Shown: positions 16,793 to 25,796, counted from the stretch's first letter. The stretch is DNA of 48,126 nucleotides from DATEOR01 sp046734455 (GCA_046734455.1 JBKPRJ010000046.1:1-48126), one strand, 5' to 3'. Numbers and translations are program-made. The notes: generated by a model not told the origin, from the letters alone.

Positions 16793-17781
16793 GCGAAGTC
16801 GTCGTCGTCACGGGAGCGAGCGCCGGAGTCGGGCGGGCCGTCGCCAGGGAGTTCGCAAAAAACGGCGCGTCTGTGGCCCTGCTCGCCCGTTCGCGCGAGG
16901 GGCTTCACGGGGCCAAGCGCGAGGTCGAGGAGCTCGGAGGACAGGCTCTCGTCATCCCCACCGACGTTGCCGATCCGGATCGCGTCGAGGCGGCCGCCGA
17001 GTCCACCGAGGAGGCCCTCGGCCCGATCGACATCTGGGTGAACAACGCCATGACGACGGTCTTCGCGCCGTTCGCGAACATCGAGCCGGAGGAGTTCCGG
17101 CGCGCGACCGAGGTCACCTATCTCGGCGCGGTCTGGGGGACGCGCTCCGCGCTCAGGCGCATGCTCCCGCGGGACCGCGGCACGATCGTCCAGGTCGGCT
17201 CGGCGCTCGCCTACCGGGGAATCCCGCTCCAGTCGGCGTATTGCGGCTCGAAGCACGCGCTCAAGGGCCTCTTCGAATCGGTGCGCTGCGAGCTCAGGCA
17301 CGCGAAGTCGAACGTGCACATGACGATGGTCCAGCTGCCGGGGTTGAACACCCCGCAGTTCGAGCACTGTCTCGCGAAGACCCCGAACCACCCGATGCCG
17401 GTACCGCCGATCTACGAGCCCGAGGTCGGCGCCCGGGCCGTGTATTGGGCCGCGCATTCCCGTCGCCGCGAGCACTACGTGGGCGTGCCGACGGTCTACA
17501 CGATCTGGGGGAACAAGCTCGCCCCGTGGTTCGCCGAGTGGTACCTGGCGCGGACGGGCTTCAAGTCCCAGCAGGTCCCCGACGAGCCTCTCGATCCCGA
17601 CCGCCCGGTCAACCTCTACGAGCCCCTTCCCGAGGACGAGGGCGCGCACGGGCGCTTCGGCGACCAGGCGCACGACCGGAGCGTCCAGGCGTGGCTCGCA
17701 GAGCACAAGGGAGCGGTCGGTGCTGTTGCCGTGGCCGGCGCCGGAGCCGTCGTGACGGGACTTCTCAGCCTGCGCCGCTAG
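16789..17781 (+). CDS. Short-chain dehydrogenase/reductase with C-terminal hydrophobic tail
   Basis: NAD(P)-dependent oxidoreductase of 330 aa. The Rossmann glycine motif TGASAGVG lies near residue 8, followed by the DVAD and NNAM motifs and the catalytic YCGSK (YxxxK). The C-terminal part beyond residue 250 is longer than a basic SDR and ends in a hydrophobic stretch, AVGAVAVAGAGAVVTGLLSL, resembling the tail of the upstream gene product. The ATG overlaps the preceding stop (ATGA). Its 3' end overlaps the convergent GH15 gene by 17 bp. Substrate unknown. Confidence 0.88.
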   Translation: MSEVVVVTGASAGVGRAVAREFAKNGASVALLARSREGLHGAKREVEELGGQALVIPTDVADPDRVEAAAESTEEALGPIDIWVNNAMTTVFAPFANIEPEEFRRATEVTYLGAVWGTRSALRRMLPRDRGTIVQVGSALAYRGIPLQSAYCGSKHALKGLFESVRCELRHAKSNVHMTMVQLPGLNTPQFEHCLAKTPNHPMPVPPIYEPEVGARAVYWAAHSRRREHYVGVPTVYTIWGNKLAPWFAEWYLARTGFKSQQVPDEPLDPDRPVNLYEPLPEDEGAHGRFGDQAHDRSVQAWLAEHKGAVGAVAVAGAGAVVTGLLSLRR

Positions 17782-19552
17782 GACTGCCCTCGCAGTTCAC
17801 CGCCGCGTTGACGAGCGAGAGGTGCGAGAGCCCCTGCGGGAAGTTCCCCAGCAACTCGCCCGAGCCCGGGTCGATCTGCTCGGAGAAGAGGCCGACATCG
17901 TTCCCGAGCGCGACGAGCTCGTCCATCAGCTCCGCCGCCTCGTCGTGCCGCCCCGCGCGTGCCAGGGACTCGACGAGCCAAAAGGAGCAAGGGAGGAAGG
18001 CGCCCTCCTCCTCGGGCATGCCGCTGTAGCGGTAGAGGAGCGGGCCGCGGCCGAGCTCGCGGCGGAGGGCGTCCAGGGTTCTCAGGTTCCGCTCGCCGTC
18101 GGGCTCGCCGAATCCGATGCGCGCGGCGAGCAGGCAGCTCGCGTCCAGCGCTTCGCTGCCGGGATACATGGTGTAGGTGCCGCGCTCCTCGGACCAGCAG
18201 TTCTCCTCGATCCACGTGCGGATCTCGTCGGCCGTCTTCCGCCACGCATCGGCATCGGCGTCGGGCATCTGGCCCTTCGCAGCGAGTCCGAGGGCGCGGT
18301 CGAAGGCTTCCCACGCGGCGATCTTCGACTGTGTGTACGCCCGGGTCTCGGGCAGCTCCCAGATCCCCGAGTCATCGTTGCGCCAGATCGTCGCGAGCAG
18401 GTCGACGACCTCTGCCAGCTGCCCGCCGGTGCGCTCGTCGAGCACGTTTCCGTCGCGCGCGTAATGCCACGTAGTGGCGAGGAGAGCCCCGTAGCCTCCG
18501 AGCTGGAGCTGGTCGGCGGCGTCGTTGCCGACGCGCACGGGCCTCGAGTTCCGGTAGCCGGGAAGGTCCAGCTGCCGTTCCTCCGTCAGCAGGTCGCGCG
18601 TAATCGTGTAGATCGGCTGTACGCGGGGGTGCGTCGCCTCGAGCGCTCCGAGCAGGCACGTGAACGACTCGTGCGCCTGCTCGTGGTAGCCGAGGCGAAG
18701 GAGCGCGTCGAGCGTGAAGGACGTGTCCCGCACCCAGACGTAGCGGTAGTCGTAGTTCTTGTCGCCGCCGATTCGCTCCGGGAGCGAGGTCGTGGGCGCC
18801 GCGGTGATCGCGCCGGTCGGCGTGTGAATGAGCAGTTTCAGCACGAGGACGCTGCGGAGAACGGCCTCCTTCCAGGGGCCGTCGTAGACCCCCTGGCCCT
18901 GGAGCCAGCGCTTCCAGGCGGCGATCGTTCCTTCGAGCCGGAGCTCGACGCCGTCCCGGGGCTGGAAGTGGATGGGACTATCGCGGACGCCGCTCATGGC
19001 GAGGAGCGCCGTCTTGCCTTCGTGGAGGTCGAACTCGCCGCGGATCGCGCCGCTCCCGACGGCTGGTTCGCCGGCATCCCAGCTCGAGATCCCAATCGCG
19101 TCGCGGCCGTCCGTCGCAACCGGTGTGCCTTCGCGGAGCTCGAGCTTCGTCTCCGCCTGGCCGTAGCCGAAGCGCGGCTCGACGGACCACGACATGGGCA
19201 CGCTGCCGCTCAGGCCTTTCGCCTTGCGCACGAGCTCGACCCAGGGCGGCAGGCCGCCGTCCTGCATGCCCATGGCGTCGGTCACGCGCACCGCCCCGTT
19301 TGCCGTCGTGTACGTTGTCTCGAGGACGTTCGTCTCCGGGATGTAGCGCCGCTCCACGTCGTGGGGCTCCGTGGGCGCGAAGGCCCAGCGTCCGCCGCCC
19401 TCCGGGTCGAGCAGGGCTCCGAAGACCGTCGGCGAGTCGTGCGCGGGGAAGCAGAGCCAGTCGATCGCTCCGTCGAGAGCGACGAGCGCAACCGTTCGTC
19501 CGTCCCCGATGGCCGCGTAGTCGCGGAGCGGCGCGTAGCCGTCAGTTCTCAC
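17765..19552 (-). CDS. Glycoside hydrolase family 15 protein (glucoamylase/trehalase-like)
   Basis: Cytoplasmic-looking enzyme (595 aa, no signal peptide) with an N-terminal beta domain (YAAIGDGRTVALVALDGAIDWLC) and a C-terminal (alpha/alpha)6 barrel. The barrel shows DYRYVWVRDTSF, GIWELPE near residue 395 with the likely general-acid Glu, and FSEQIDPGSGE near residue 555 with the likely general base. Actinobacterial relatives include trehalases and glucoamylases, so alpha-glucoside or trehalose hydrolysis is expected. The GTG start overlaps the MMPL stop by 11 bp, making one minus-strand operon. Confidence 0.88.
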   Translation of the reverse strand: MRTDGYAPLRDYAAIGDGRTVALVALDGAIDWLCFPAHDSPTVFGALLDPEGGGRWAFAPTEPHDVERRYIPETNVLETTYTTANGAVRVTDAMGMQDGGLPPWVELVRKAKGLSGSVPMSWSVEPRFGYGQAETKLELREGTPVATDGRDAIGISSWDAGEPAVGSGAIRGEFDLHEGKTALLAMSGVRDSPIHFQPRDGVELRLEGTIAAWKRWLQGQGVYDGPWKEAVLRSVLVLKLLIHTPTGAITAAPTTSLPERIGGDKNYDYRYVWVRDTSFTLDALLRLGYHEQAHESFTCLLGALEATHPRVQPIYTITRDLLTEERQLDLPGYRNSRPVRVGNDAADQLQLGGYGALLATTWHYARDGNVLDERTGGQLAEVVDLLATIWRNDDSGIWELPETRAYTQSKIAAWEAFDRALGLAAKGQMPDADADAWRKTADEIRTWIEENCWSEERGTYTMYPGSEALDASCLLAARIGFGEPDGERNLRTLDALRRELGRGPLLYRYSGMPEEEGAFLPCSFWLVESLARAGRHDEAAELMDELVALGNDVGLFSEQIDPGSGELLGNFPQGLSHLSLVNAAVNCEGSPSGAG

Positions 19553-21737
19553 GCACGGGCTCCGGGCGGCCGATACGGCCGGGCCATGCGCTGGACGTGC
19601 CGAAGAGCGAAATCAAAGCCGGGATGAGCGCCGAGCGGACGACGAAGGTCTCGAGCAGGACTCCGACGCTGAGCATGAAGGCGAGCTCCCTGAAGCCGTC
19701 GAGCGGGACGACGGCGAGCATGGCGAAGGAGGCGGAAAGCGCGATCCCGGCTACGCCGATCGCCTTCGAGGCGCGCGGAGCGGCGAACGCGATCGCCTCC
19801 CTGAGCGGCATCCGCTCCGCCTCCTGCCAGATGCGTCCGACGACGTAGACGTTGTAGTCCGAGCCGAGACAGACGAGGAGCACCCCGGCCGCGAACGGGA
19901 CGTAGTACGTCAGGTCGGAGTGGCCGAGGAGATCCTGGAAGACGTACTTGGTCAGGCCGATCGTCGCCGCGACCGACGCCACGCTTGCGGCCAGCAGGTA
20001 GAGCGGCGCGATGAAGGCCCGGAGGAAGAGACCCAGCAGCAGGAAGTTGACGATGAGCACGGCCGCGCCCACCCGGACGGACGTGTCGACGACCGCCTGC
20101 ACGGTGTCGGAGGCGATCGCCGTCTGGCCGGTGATGCCCGCCCGCGCGCCGCCGAGCCCGCTGTCGCGCAGAAGGCCGGGCAGCGCGTCGTCGAGCGCGC
20201 GAACCTCGTCGATGGCGTCGGCGCTCAACGGATCCTTGTCGAGGATGACGACGAAGCGCGCCGCGTTTCCGTCCTCTGTCACGAAGAGACCTTCGGGGGC
20301 ATTCGGGATCTGCTGCTCCCGCGGGCCGAGTATCCCTGCGACGCCGGGCTGGCCGGCCAGGGACCGCTGCAGGCTGAGGAGCGCGGCCTGGTCGTCTCCA
20401 ATTCCGTCCCTCTCGACGAGCACCACCGTCGGGGCCGTGATCCCCGGGGCGAAGCCCTTGCCGGCCGCCTCTGCCGCCTGCGCCTCCGTCGTTCCGTCGG
20501 GCAGGCCGGAGATGAGCCTGATGCCGAGCTTTGTCCCGGGCAGGCCGGTCGCCCCGAGGAAGAGCAGGCCTCCGCAGAGCAGCACGGCGCCGAACGCCAC
20601 GGGGCGAGACGTGACGAAGCGGGCGAGGGACTCGCGTGCGGGTGAGGCGAAGGATTCGTCCTGTGGCGAATCGTCGAGGCCCGGCCAGAAGGCGAAGCGG
20701 CCGAGGATGGCGAGCGACGCAGGGATGAGCGTCACCGAGACGACGAGGGCCACCGCCGCGGTGAGCGCGAGACCCGGGCCGAAGGCGCGGAAGAAGTCGA
20801 GCTCTCCGACGAGCAGAGCGGCCGTCCCCGCGACGACGATGAGGCCTGCGGTCGCGACGATGGGCGTGACGCGAATCGTCGCCGCCCGGGCCGCGTCGGG
20901 CGCGGATCTGCCGTCGGCCAGGAGGCGCCTCATCGACGAGAGGTAGAAGACGGCGTAGTCCGTGACGATTCCGAGCGTCAACGCCACAACCAGCGGCTCG
21001 ACCTCCTGGGGGATCTCCACTCCGAGGCGCGTCCCGACCCACGGGATCGCTCCGCGCGCGATGAGGAACGAGATGGCGGCCGTGAAGAGCGTGAGGAGCG
21101 GCGCGCCCAGTGAGCGGAAGGTCAGCCCGACCACGAGCAGGATGATGAGAACCGTGCCCGCCTCGACGATCGGGAGCGCTTTCTCGATTTCGTCGAACTG
21201 CTGGTCGCGCGCGGGTGCTGGGCCGGTGACGCCGACGGGAGCGTCGTCGACGGGGATCCGGTCCATATAGGTCCCCGCTTCCGCCACCCGGTCGGAGAGC
21301 GATGCGTCCGGGCCGAAATAGAGGTAGGTGATGGCCGTCGTCCCGCGTTCCTCCGAGCCGGGGAAGAGGCCGAGCGTGTTTGCGATGGGCAGGGCGAGCT
21401 GGATGCCTTCCGGCTGCTTCGGCCCCCGGCTCACCGCGACGGCGCGCGACACGGCGCGGGCCTGCGCGGCGGGCGAGAGCCCGTCCGGGTTCCGCTGGAC
21501 GACCAGCGTGTCCGTGGTCAGGGGAATCTCGAAGATCTCCGCGTCGCGTGTCGCGATCTCGGCCGACTCCGCGTTGTCCGGGATCAGTCCGCCGAGCGGG
21601 AGCGCTTCGCCGGAGCCGAGCCCGGGGAGCCACCATGTGACTGCGAGAGCGGCTGCGATCCACGCGGGCACGACGAGCCAGCGGAGGCCGACCACCACTC
21701 CGGCGAACATGCGGACGACCCGTTCGCGAATCACCAT
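19542..21737 (-). CDS. MMPL-family RND transporter
   Basis: Polytopic membrane protein (731 aa) with the duplicated MmpL arrangement: a first helix, a large extracellular loop, a helix bundle with LGIVTDYAVFYLSSMRR, then a second helix, loop and bundle with GSDYNVYVVGRIWQE. The GxxxDY-type motifs are the proton-relay positions in this family. It probably exports a lipid or other hydrophobic compound. The start ATG is 49 bp from the divergent DUF2231 gene, with a second in-frame start codon (GTG) directly after it. It is coupled to the GH15 gene downstream; no substrate is evident. Confidence 0.87.
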   Translation of the reverse strand: MVIRERVVRMFAGVVVGLRWLVVPAWIAAALAVTWWLPGLGSGEALPLGGLIPDNAESAEIATRDAEIFEIPLTTDTLVVQRNPDGLSPAAQARAVSRAVAVSRGPKQPEGIQLALPIANTLGLFPGSEERGTTAITYLYFGPDASLSDRVAEAGTYMDRIPVDDAPVGVTGPAPARDQQFDEIEKALPIVEAGTVLIILLVVGLTFRSLGAPLLTLFTAAISFLIARGAIPWVGTRLGVEIPQEVEPLVVALTLGIVTDYAVFYLSSMRRLLADGRSAPDAARAATIRVTPIVATAGLIVVAGTAALLVGELDFFRAFGPGLALTAAVALVVSVTLIPASLAILGRFAFWPGLDDSPQDESFASPARESLARFVTSRPVAFGAVLLCGGLLFLGATGLPGTKLGIRLISGLPDGTTEAQAAEAAGKGFAPGITAPTVVLVERDGIGDDQAALLSLQRSLAGQPGVAGILGPREQQIPNAPEGLFVTEDGNAARFVVILDKDPLSADAIDEVRALDDALPGLLRDSGLGGARAGITGQTAIASDTVQAVVDTSVRVGAAVLIVNFLLLGLFLRAFIAPLYLLAASVASVAATIGLTKYVFQDLLGHSDLTYYVPFAAGVLLVCLGSDYNVYVVGRIWQEAERMPLREAIAFAAPRASKAIGVAGIALSASFAMLAVVPLDGFRELAFMLSVGVLLETFVVRSALIPALISLFGTSSAWPGRIGRPEPVREN

Positions 21738-21786
21738 TCACCGCTACCCGTCGTGTGGCTTCCGGCAAACGGGGTAGAGAGCGGCC

Positions 21787-22305
21787 ATGAGACTCTCGTA
21801 CCTCGTCCGGGGCTTCCCCGGACACCCGCTGCATCCCCCGCTGACGGACGCGACGATCGGCGCCTACACGACGGCGACCGTGCTCGGCATCCTCTCCTTC
21901 GCCGGCGTCTCCGAAGGAAACCTGACGAAGGCCTGGTGGCTCGCCCTGCTCGTCGGCCTCGGCTTCACCGCCTTCACCGCGCTCACCGGTCTCGTCGACT
22001 GGCTGTCGATCACGTGGCGCTCGCCGCTCTGGTGGACGGCCACGTGGCACATGCTCTCGATGCTGACCGCGACCGGGTTCTTCGCGCTCGCGGCCGTGTT
22101 CGGGCACGACCGCTACGTGCGCGGGGAGATGGGCAGCTGGACCTTCATCGCCACGCTGATCGGCTTCGTCGCGCTCACCGTCGGCGGGTGGCTCGGCGGC
22201 GCGGTCGTCTTCACGCACGGCATGCGCGTCTTGAACCTCGTCGACGAGCCGCCGTCGCGCGCGGCGATCCCTGGCCATTCCGAGAAGGAGGAGGCCGAGG
22301 CCTGA
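21787..22305 (+). CDS. DUF2231-like membrane protein
   Basis: Membrane protein of 172 aa with the N-terminal motif GHPLHPPLTD and four hydrophobic helices. Histidines near membrane borders (TWHMLSM, FTHGMR) recall heme or metal-binding DUF2231 proteins, though no function is established. The stop overlaps the ku start (TGATG), so the two are translated together. Confidence 0.75.
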   Translation: MRLSYLVRGFPGHPLHPPLTDATIGAYTTATVLGILSFAGVSEGNLTKAWWLALLVGLGFTAFTALTGLVDWLSITWRSPLWWTATWHMLSMLTATGFFALAAVFGHDRYVRGEMGSWTFIATLIGFVALTVGGWLGGAVVFTHGMRVLNLVDEPPSRAAIPGHSEKEEAEA

Positions 22306-23225
22306 TGCCCCGAGCGATCTGGACCGGCTCGATCGCGTTCGGCCTCGTGAACGTCCCCGTGCGCATGTACAGCGCAGTCGAGGATCACTCGCTGCACTTC
22401 AACTACGTCCACGAGCCGGACGGGAGCCGGATCGGCTACGAGAAGGTCTGCAAGGAAGAGGACAAGCCTGTCCCCGACTCGGAGATCGTCAAGGCGTTCG
22501 AGTACGAGAAGGGCGAGTGGGTCTACATGTCCGACGAGGACTTCGAGGCCGCGGGGGCCGAGAACCACCGGACGATCGACATCCGCGAGTTCGTCCCCTT
22601 CGAGGAGATCGACCCGATCTTCTTCGAGCGCACGTACTACCTGGGCCCCGCCGAGAACGGCGAGCGCGTCTACGCCCTCCTCCTGCGGGCGATGGAGGAC
22701 TCGGGGCTCGCTGCCATCGCCAAGTGGGTCATGCGCGACCGGCAGAACCTCGGCTGCCTGCGGGTGCGCGACGACGCGATCACGCTCGAGCGGATGCATT
22801 TCGCCGACGAGGTGCGCGACCTCGAGGGCATCGCTCCCAAGAGCACCAAGGTGGACAAGAGTGAGCTCGACATGGCCTCCCGGCTCGTCGAGCAGTTCCG
22901 CGGCTCCTTCGATCCGAGCGAGTACCGGGACACCTATCGCGACGCGCTCTGCGAGATCATCAAGGCGAAGCGCAAGGGGGAGCCCGTGCACGCCGAGCCC
23001 GCCGCCGAGCCCGAGGCGCCGATCGACCTCATGGCCGCGCTGCGGGCGAGCCTCGAGGCCTCGCAGCGGCGCCGCGGGAGATCGTCGTCGAAGAGGAACG
23101 GGAACGGAGAGCTGGACGCTCTTTCCAAGGAGGAGCTCTACGAGCTCGCACGCGAGGCGGACATCTCGGGCCGGTCCGACATGTCCAAGCAGGAGCTCGT
23201 CAAGGCCCTGCGGCGGGCCGCGTAG
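22305..23225 (+). CDS. ku: Ku protein of bacterial non-homologous end joining
   Basis: Homodimeric DNA-end-binding protein (306 aa) that normally recruits LigD. The start fits the family exactly (MPRAIWTGSIAFGLVNVPV). The core beta barrel includes FVPFEEIDPIFFERTYYLGP and YALLLRAMEDSGLAAIAKWV. The basic tail (residues about 250-270) is followed by DALSKEELYELAREADISG and MSKQELVKALRRA, a SAP/Rho-N-like DNA-binding module present in some actinobacterial Ku proteins. No ligD is in the window. It is cotranscribed with DUF2231 upstream and DUF1360 downstream. Confidence 0.96.
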   Translation: MPRAIWTGSIAFGLVNVPVRMYSAVEDHSLHFNYVHEPDGSRIGYEKVCKEEDKPVPDSEIVKAFEYEKGEWVYMSDEDFEAAGAENHRTIDIREFVPFEEIDPIFFERTYYLGPAENGERVYALLLRAMEDSGLAAIAKWVMRDRQNLGCLRVRDDAITLERMHFADEVRDLEGIAPKSTKVDKSELDMASRLVEQFRGSFDPSEYRDTYRDALCEIIKAKRKGEPVHAEPAAEPEAPIDLMAALRASLEASQRRRGRSSSKRNGNGELDALSKEELYELAREADISGRSDMSKQELVKALRRAA

Positions 23226-23226
23226 C

Positions 23227-23652
23227 GTGGAAGAGGAACGGCCTCTCCCCGAGTACGCCGCGCTCGCCGCGGCTTTCGGCAGCGTCCTGACGGGATTCCT
23301 GGTGCTGGCGGGACGGAAGCTCCCCGAACGCATCTCCCTGACGGACACCGTTCGCCTCGGCCTGGCGAGCTACAAGATCGGTCGGCTCATCGCCAAGGAT
23401 CCGGTGACGACGTTCGTGCGCGCCCCGGTCACCGAGGATCCCGACGCGACCGAGCCGAAGCGCGAAGGCGCGGCACGCGCCCTCGGCGAGCTCGTCACCT
23501 GCCCGTACTGCATCGGCCTCTGGGTCGCCTCGGGCTTCGCGTACTCGCTCGTCTTCTTCCCGCGCCAGACCCGGTTCGTGACCACGATCTTCGGTGGCCA
23601 GGCGGTCGCAGACTTCCTCAACGCGGCCTTCGTCCGGCTTCAGGAGGACTGA
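23227..23652 (+). CDS. DUF1360-like membrane protein
   Basis: Protein of 141 aa with the GTG start 1 base after the ku stop. It has an N-terminal hydrophobic helix, then SLTDTVRLGLASYKIGRLIAKD (in part) and the TCPYCIGLW motif typical of DUF1360, then another hydrophobic region. The CxxC may bind metal or be redox active. No function is known. Confidence 0.72.
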   Translation: MEEERPLPEYAALAAAFGSVLTGFLVLAGRKLPERISLTDTVRLGLASYKIGRLIAKDPVTTFVRAPVTEDPDATEPKREGAARALGELVTCPYCIGLWVASGFAYSLVFFPRQTRFVTTIFGGQAVADFLNAAFVRLQED

Positions 23653-23683
23653 AGCCGAGTCTCACTGGCTTCGAGGGGCATGT

Positions 23684-23700
23684 CCGGGGTCAGACCCCGG
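23684..23700. repeat. REP-like palindrome, copy 3
   Basis: Perfect 17-bp palindrome CCGGGGTCAGACCCCGG. It is followed by CCATGGCCG, which contains the reverse complement of the CGGCCATG lead of copies 1 and 2, so this copy lies in the opposite orientation. Confidence 0.85.
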
Positions 23701-23799
23701 CCATGGCCGAACTGTCCGGTCGTCGGCGGGAGAGCGAGGCCGCTGCCCGCAGTGGGCCGCGCCGCCGTTAGCCGCGGCGGATGGCGGGTTGGGACACGT

Positions 23800-23816
23800 C
23801 CGGGGTCAGACCCCGG
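23800..23816. repeat. REP-like palindrome, copy 4
   Basis: Same 17-bp palindrome, followed by CCGTGGCCG. Its centre is 116 bp from copy 3, close to the 105-bp spacing of copies 1 and 2. Confidence 0.85.
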
Positions 23817-23826
23817 CCGTGGCCGT

Positions 23827-24156
23827 TCAGGACCAGCCGAGCTCGTCGAGGCGGTCTTCGTCGATCCCGAAGTGATGCGCGACTTCGTGAAGGACCGTGA
23901 TGCGGATCTCCTCCTCGAGGACGGCGGGGTCGTCGCCGAACTCCTCCTCGAGCGGCAGCCGGTAGATCGCGATTTTGTCCGGAAGGACGCCGGTGTAGTC
24001 GCTCCGCTCCGTGAGCGGGATGCCGAAGTAGAGGCCGAAGAGGTCAGGGTCCTCGGGGTTCTCGTCCTCGACGACGATCTCGACGTTCGACATCGCCGCC
24101 CGCAGGTCGGCGGGCAGTGAGGCGAGCGCCCGCTCCACGTGCTCCTCGAAGGTCAA
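23827..24156 (-). CDS. Zincin-like metallopeptidase family protein
   Basis: Small (109 aa) minigluzincin-type protein with the zinc motif VLHEVAHHFGIDEDRLDELG near the C-terminus. The family is widespread in actinobacteria and of unknown physiological substrate. I chose the TTG at 24156 because it overlaps the rhomboid stop (TTGA); the open frame upstream is only a shadow of the rhomboid and argF genes. Sitting behind a rhomboid protease in the same operon, it adds a second predicted peptidase. Confidence 0.82.
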   Translation of the reverse strand: MTFEEHVERALASLPADLRAAMSNVEIVVEDENPEDPDLFGLYFGIPLTERSDYTGVLPDKIAIYRLPLEEEFGDDPAVLEEEIRITVLHEVAHHFGIDEDRLDELGWS

Positions 24157-24842
24157 TACGCAGGCCGCACGGGTCTGGGGCGGCCGGCCGAGAAGATCTT
24201 GATCGCGAGGAGGCCGAACACAAAGCCGCCGATGTGGGCGAAGTAGGCGACGCCGCCGCCCTGCTCCGGCTGGACGAACGATCCGCTCCCGAGGAAGAGC
24301 TGGAGCAGGAACCAGAAGCCGAGGAAGAGCATCGCCGGGAGCTCGAAGAAGAAGAACGGGATCACCCAGGTGAACACGCGGCCTCCCGGGAAGAGGACGA
24401 GGTACGCGCCGAGCACGGCGGCGATCGCCCCGCTTGCACCGACGTTGGGGATGCGGGCGGCCTCGGGCGATCCGGCCTGCAGTGTGACGATGGTCTGGCT
24501 CAGTGTCGCGAAGCCTCCGCCCGTGAGGTAGAAGGCGACGAAGCGGGGCCGGCCGAGGGTGTCCTCGACGTTGTTGCCGAAGATCCAGAGGAAGAGCATG
24601 TTGCCGAGTATGTGCTCCCAGCCTCCGTGCATGAACATGGAGGTGAAGACGTCGGTCCACCAGGTGCCTCCGGGCGCCGAGCAGTCGCCGACGGGCTCGC
24701 ACGGGAAGTAGCCGAAGTCGAGGATCGCCCGGTTCAGGTGCTGCATCTCGTAGAAGATCCAGACGGCGAGGTTGACGGCAATGATCGCCACCGTCACGAC
24801 CGGGAAGCGCCTGGTCGGGACGTTGTCCCTGAGTGGGAGCAC
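24153..24842 (-). CDS. Rhomboid-family intramembrane serine protease
   Basis: Six-helix membrane protease (229 aa). The oxyanion/loop region is MFMHGGWEHILGNMLFLW, with the conserved HxxxN including Asn81. The catalytic Ser137 is in GASGAI and the catalytic His203 in AHIGGFVFG. The GTG start lies 3 bases after the argF stop, and the next gene overlaps its own stop. The substrate is unknown. Confidence 0.92.
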   Translation of the reverse strand: MLPLRDNVPTRRFPVVTVAIIAVNLAVWIFYEMQHLNRAILDFGYFPCEPVGDCSAPGGTWWTDVFTSMFMHGGWEHILGNMLFLWIFGNNVEDTLGRPRFVAFYLTGGGFATLSQTIVTLQAGSPEAARIPNVGASGAIAAVLGAYLVLFPGGRVFTWVIPFFFFELPAMLFLGFWFLLQLFLGSGSFVQPEQGGGVAYFAHIGGFVFGLLAIKIFSAGRPRPVRPAY

Positions 24843-24845
24843 GGC

Positions 24846-25784
24846 CTACCTGATCACGAGGGCCATCAAGGCCTTCTGGGCGTGCAGGCGATTTTCGGCC
24901 TGGTCCCAGATGGCCGAGCGCGGCCCGTAGAGCACGTCTTCCGTGATCTCCTCGCCGTAGTGGGCGGGAAGGCAGTGCAGGACGATCGCGCGCTCGCTGC
25001 CGAGTTGCACGAGCCCGTCGTCGATCCCGAAGCCGGCGAGATCGGCCAGCCTTCGTTCGCGCTCCTCGTCCTGGCCCATGCTCGTCCAGACGTCGGTGTA
25101 GAGGACATCGGCGCCCTCCGCGGCGGCACGCGGGTCCTGTGTCAGCTCGACGGAGCTTCCCGAGACGTTCCCAGCGGCCTTCGCCCAGCCGAGCACCTCG
25201 CCGCTGGGCTCGTAGCCCGCAGGCGTGGCCGCGACGAAGTCCATGCCGAGCTTGGCGCAGGCGACCATGAGCGAATTGCAGACGTTGTTCCCGTCGCCCA
25301 GGTAGGCCACGCGGACGCTCTCGAAGGTGCCCAGCCGCTCCCGGATGGTCATGACATCGGCGAGCGCCTGGCAAGGGTGGAAGTCGTCCGTCAGCCCGTT
25401 GATCACGGGGATGTCGGCCGCGGCCGCGAGCTCGTCGACGTCGGACTGCTTGAAGGTGCGGATCATGATCCCGTCGAGGTAGCGCGAGAGCACCGTCCCC
25501 GTGTCCGTGACCGTCTCGCCGCGCCCGAGCTGCAGGTCGCCGGCGGAGAGGTACAGCGCCGCGCCGCCGAGCTGGAACATGCCGACCTCGAAGCTGACGC
25601 GCGTTCGCGTCGAGGGCTTCTGGAAGATCATCCCGAGCGTCCGGCCCTCGAGGTGCCGGTGCTCGACGCGCTCGCGCTGCCGCGCCTTCAGGCGGTCGGC
25701 GAGGTCGAGGACCTGGACGAGCTCGTCCGCGTCCCAGTCGTTCACGCGCAGGAAGTCCCGCCCCTTGAGCTGTGCCGAGATCAC
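24846..25784 (-). CDS. argF: Ornithine carbamoyltransferase
   Basis: Transfers the carbamoyl group from carbamoyl phosphate to ornithine, forming citrulline. The 312-aa protein has the carbamoyl-phosphate motif STRTR, DDFHPCQALAD and the ornithine-loop HCLPAHY. The GTG start is 6 bases after TAGGAT, indicating a leaderless promoter that touches the end of a terminal-inverted-repeat element. With carbamate kinase encoded just upstream it could run catabolically (citrulline to ATP), but no arginine deiminase is in the window, so an anabolic role is equally possible. Confidence 0.94.
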   Translation of the reverse strand: MISAQLKGRDFLRVNDWDADELVQVLDLADRLKARQRERVEHRHLEGRTLGMIFQKPSTRTRVSFEVGMFQLGGAALYLSAGDLQLGRGETVTDTGTVLSRYLDGIMIRTFKQSDVDELAAAADIPVINGLTDDFHPCQALADVMTIRERLGTFESVRVAYLGDGNNVCNSLMVACAKLGMDFVAATPAGYEPSGEVLGWAKAAGNVSGSSVELTQDPRAAAEGADVLYTDVWTSMGQDEERERRLADLAGFGIDDGLVQLGSERAIVLHCLPAHYGEEITEDVLYGPRSAIWDQAENRLHAQKALMALVIR

Positions 25785-25790
25785 GCGCGC

Positions 25791-25796
25791 ATCCTA
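25791..25796 (-). promoter_or_regulatory. Candidate -10 box for argF (leaderless)
   Basis: TAGGAT on the minus strand lies 6 bases before the GTG at 25784. Four of its bases (25793-25796) belong to the left terminal inverted repeat of the adjoining element. Confidence 0.55.

Larger units (their letters stand above)
23653..23826. other. Intergenic region between convergent genes carrying a REP pair
   Basis: This 174-bp stretch separates DUF1360 and the zincin gene. Apart from the two palindromic repeats I see no ORF. The palindromes could act as a bidirectional terminator, but no T-run follows either. Confidence 0.6.

Noticed and set aside
19549..22278. Long minus-strand ORF (909 codons), and similar long ORFs such as 24117-26018 and 26242-28452 on the plus strand
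   Set aside because: They lie antisense or out of frame to genes with clear families and consist of Arg/Glu/Ala-rich low-complexity translation, the usual shadow of GC-rich coding sequence.
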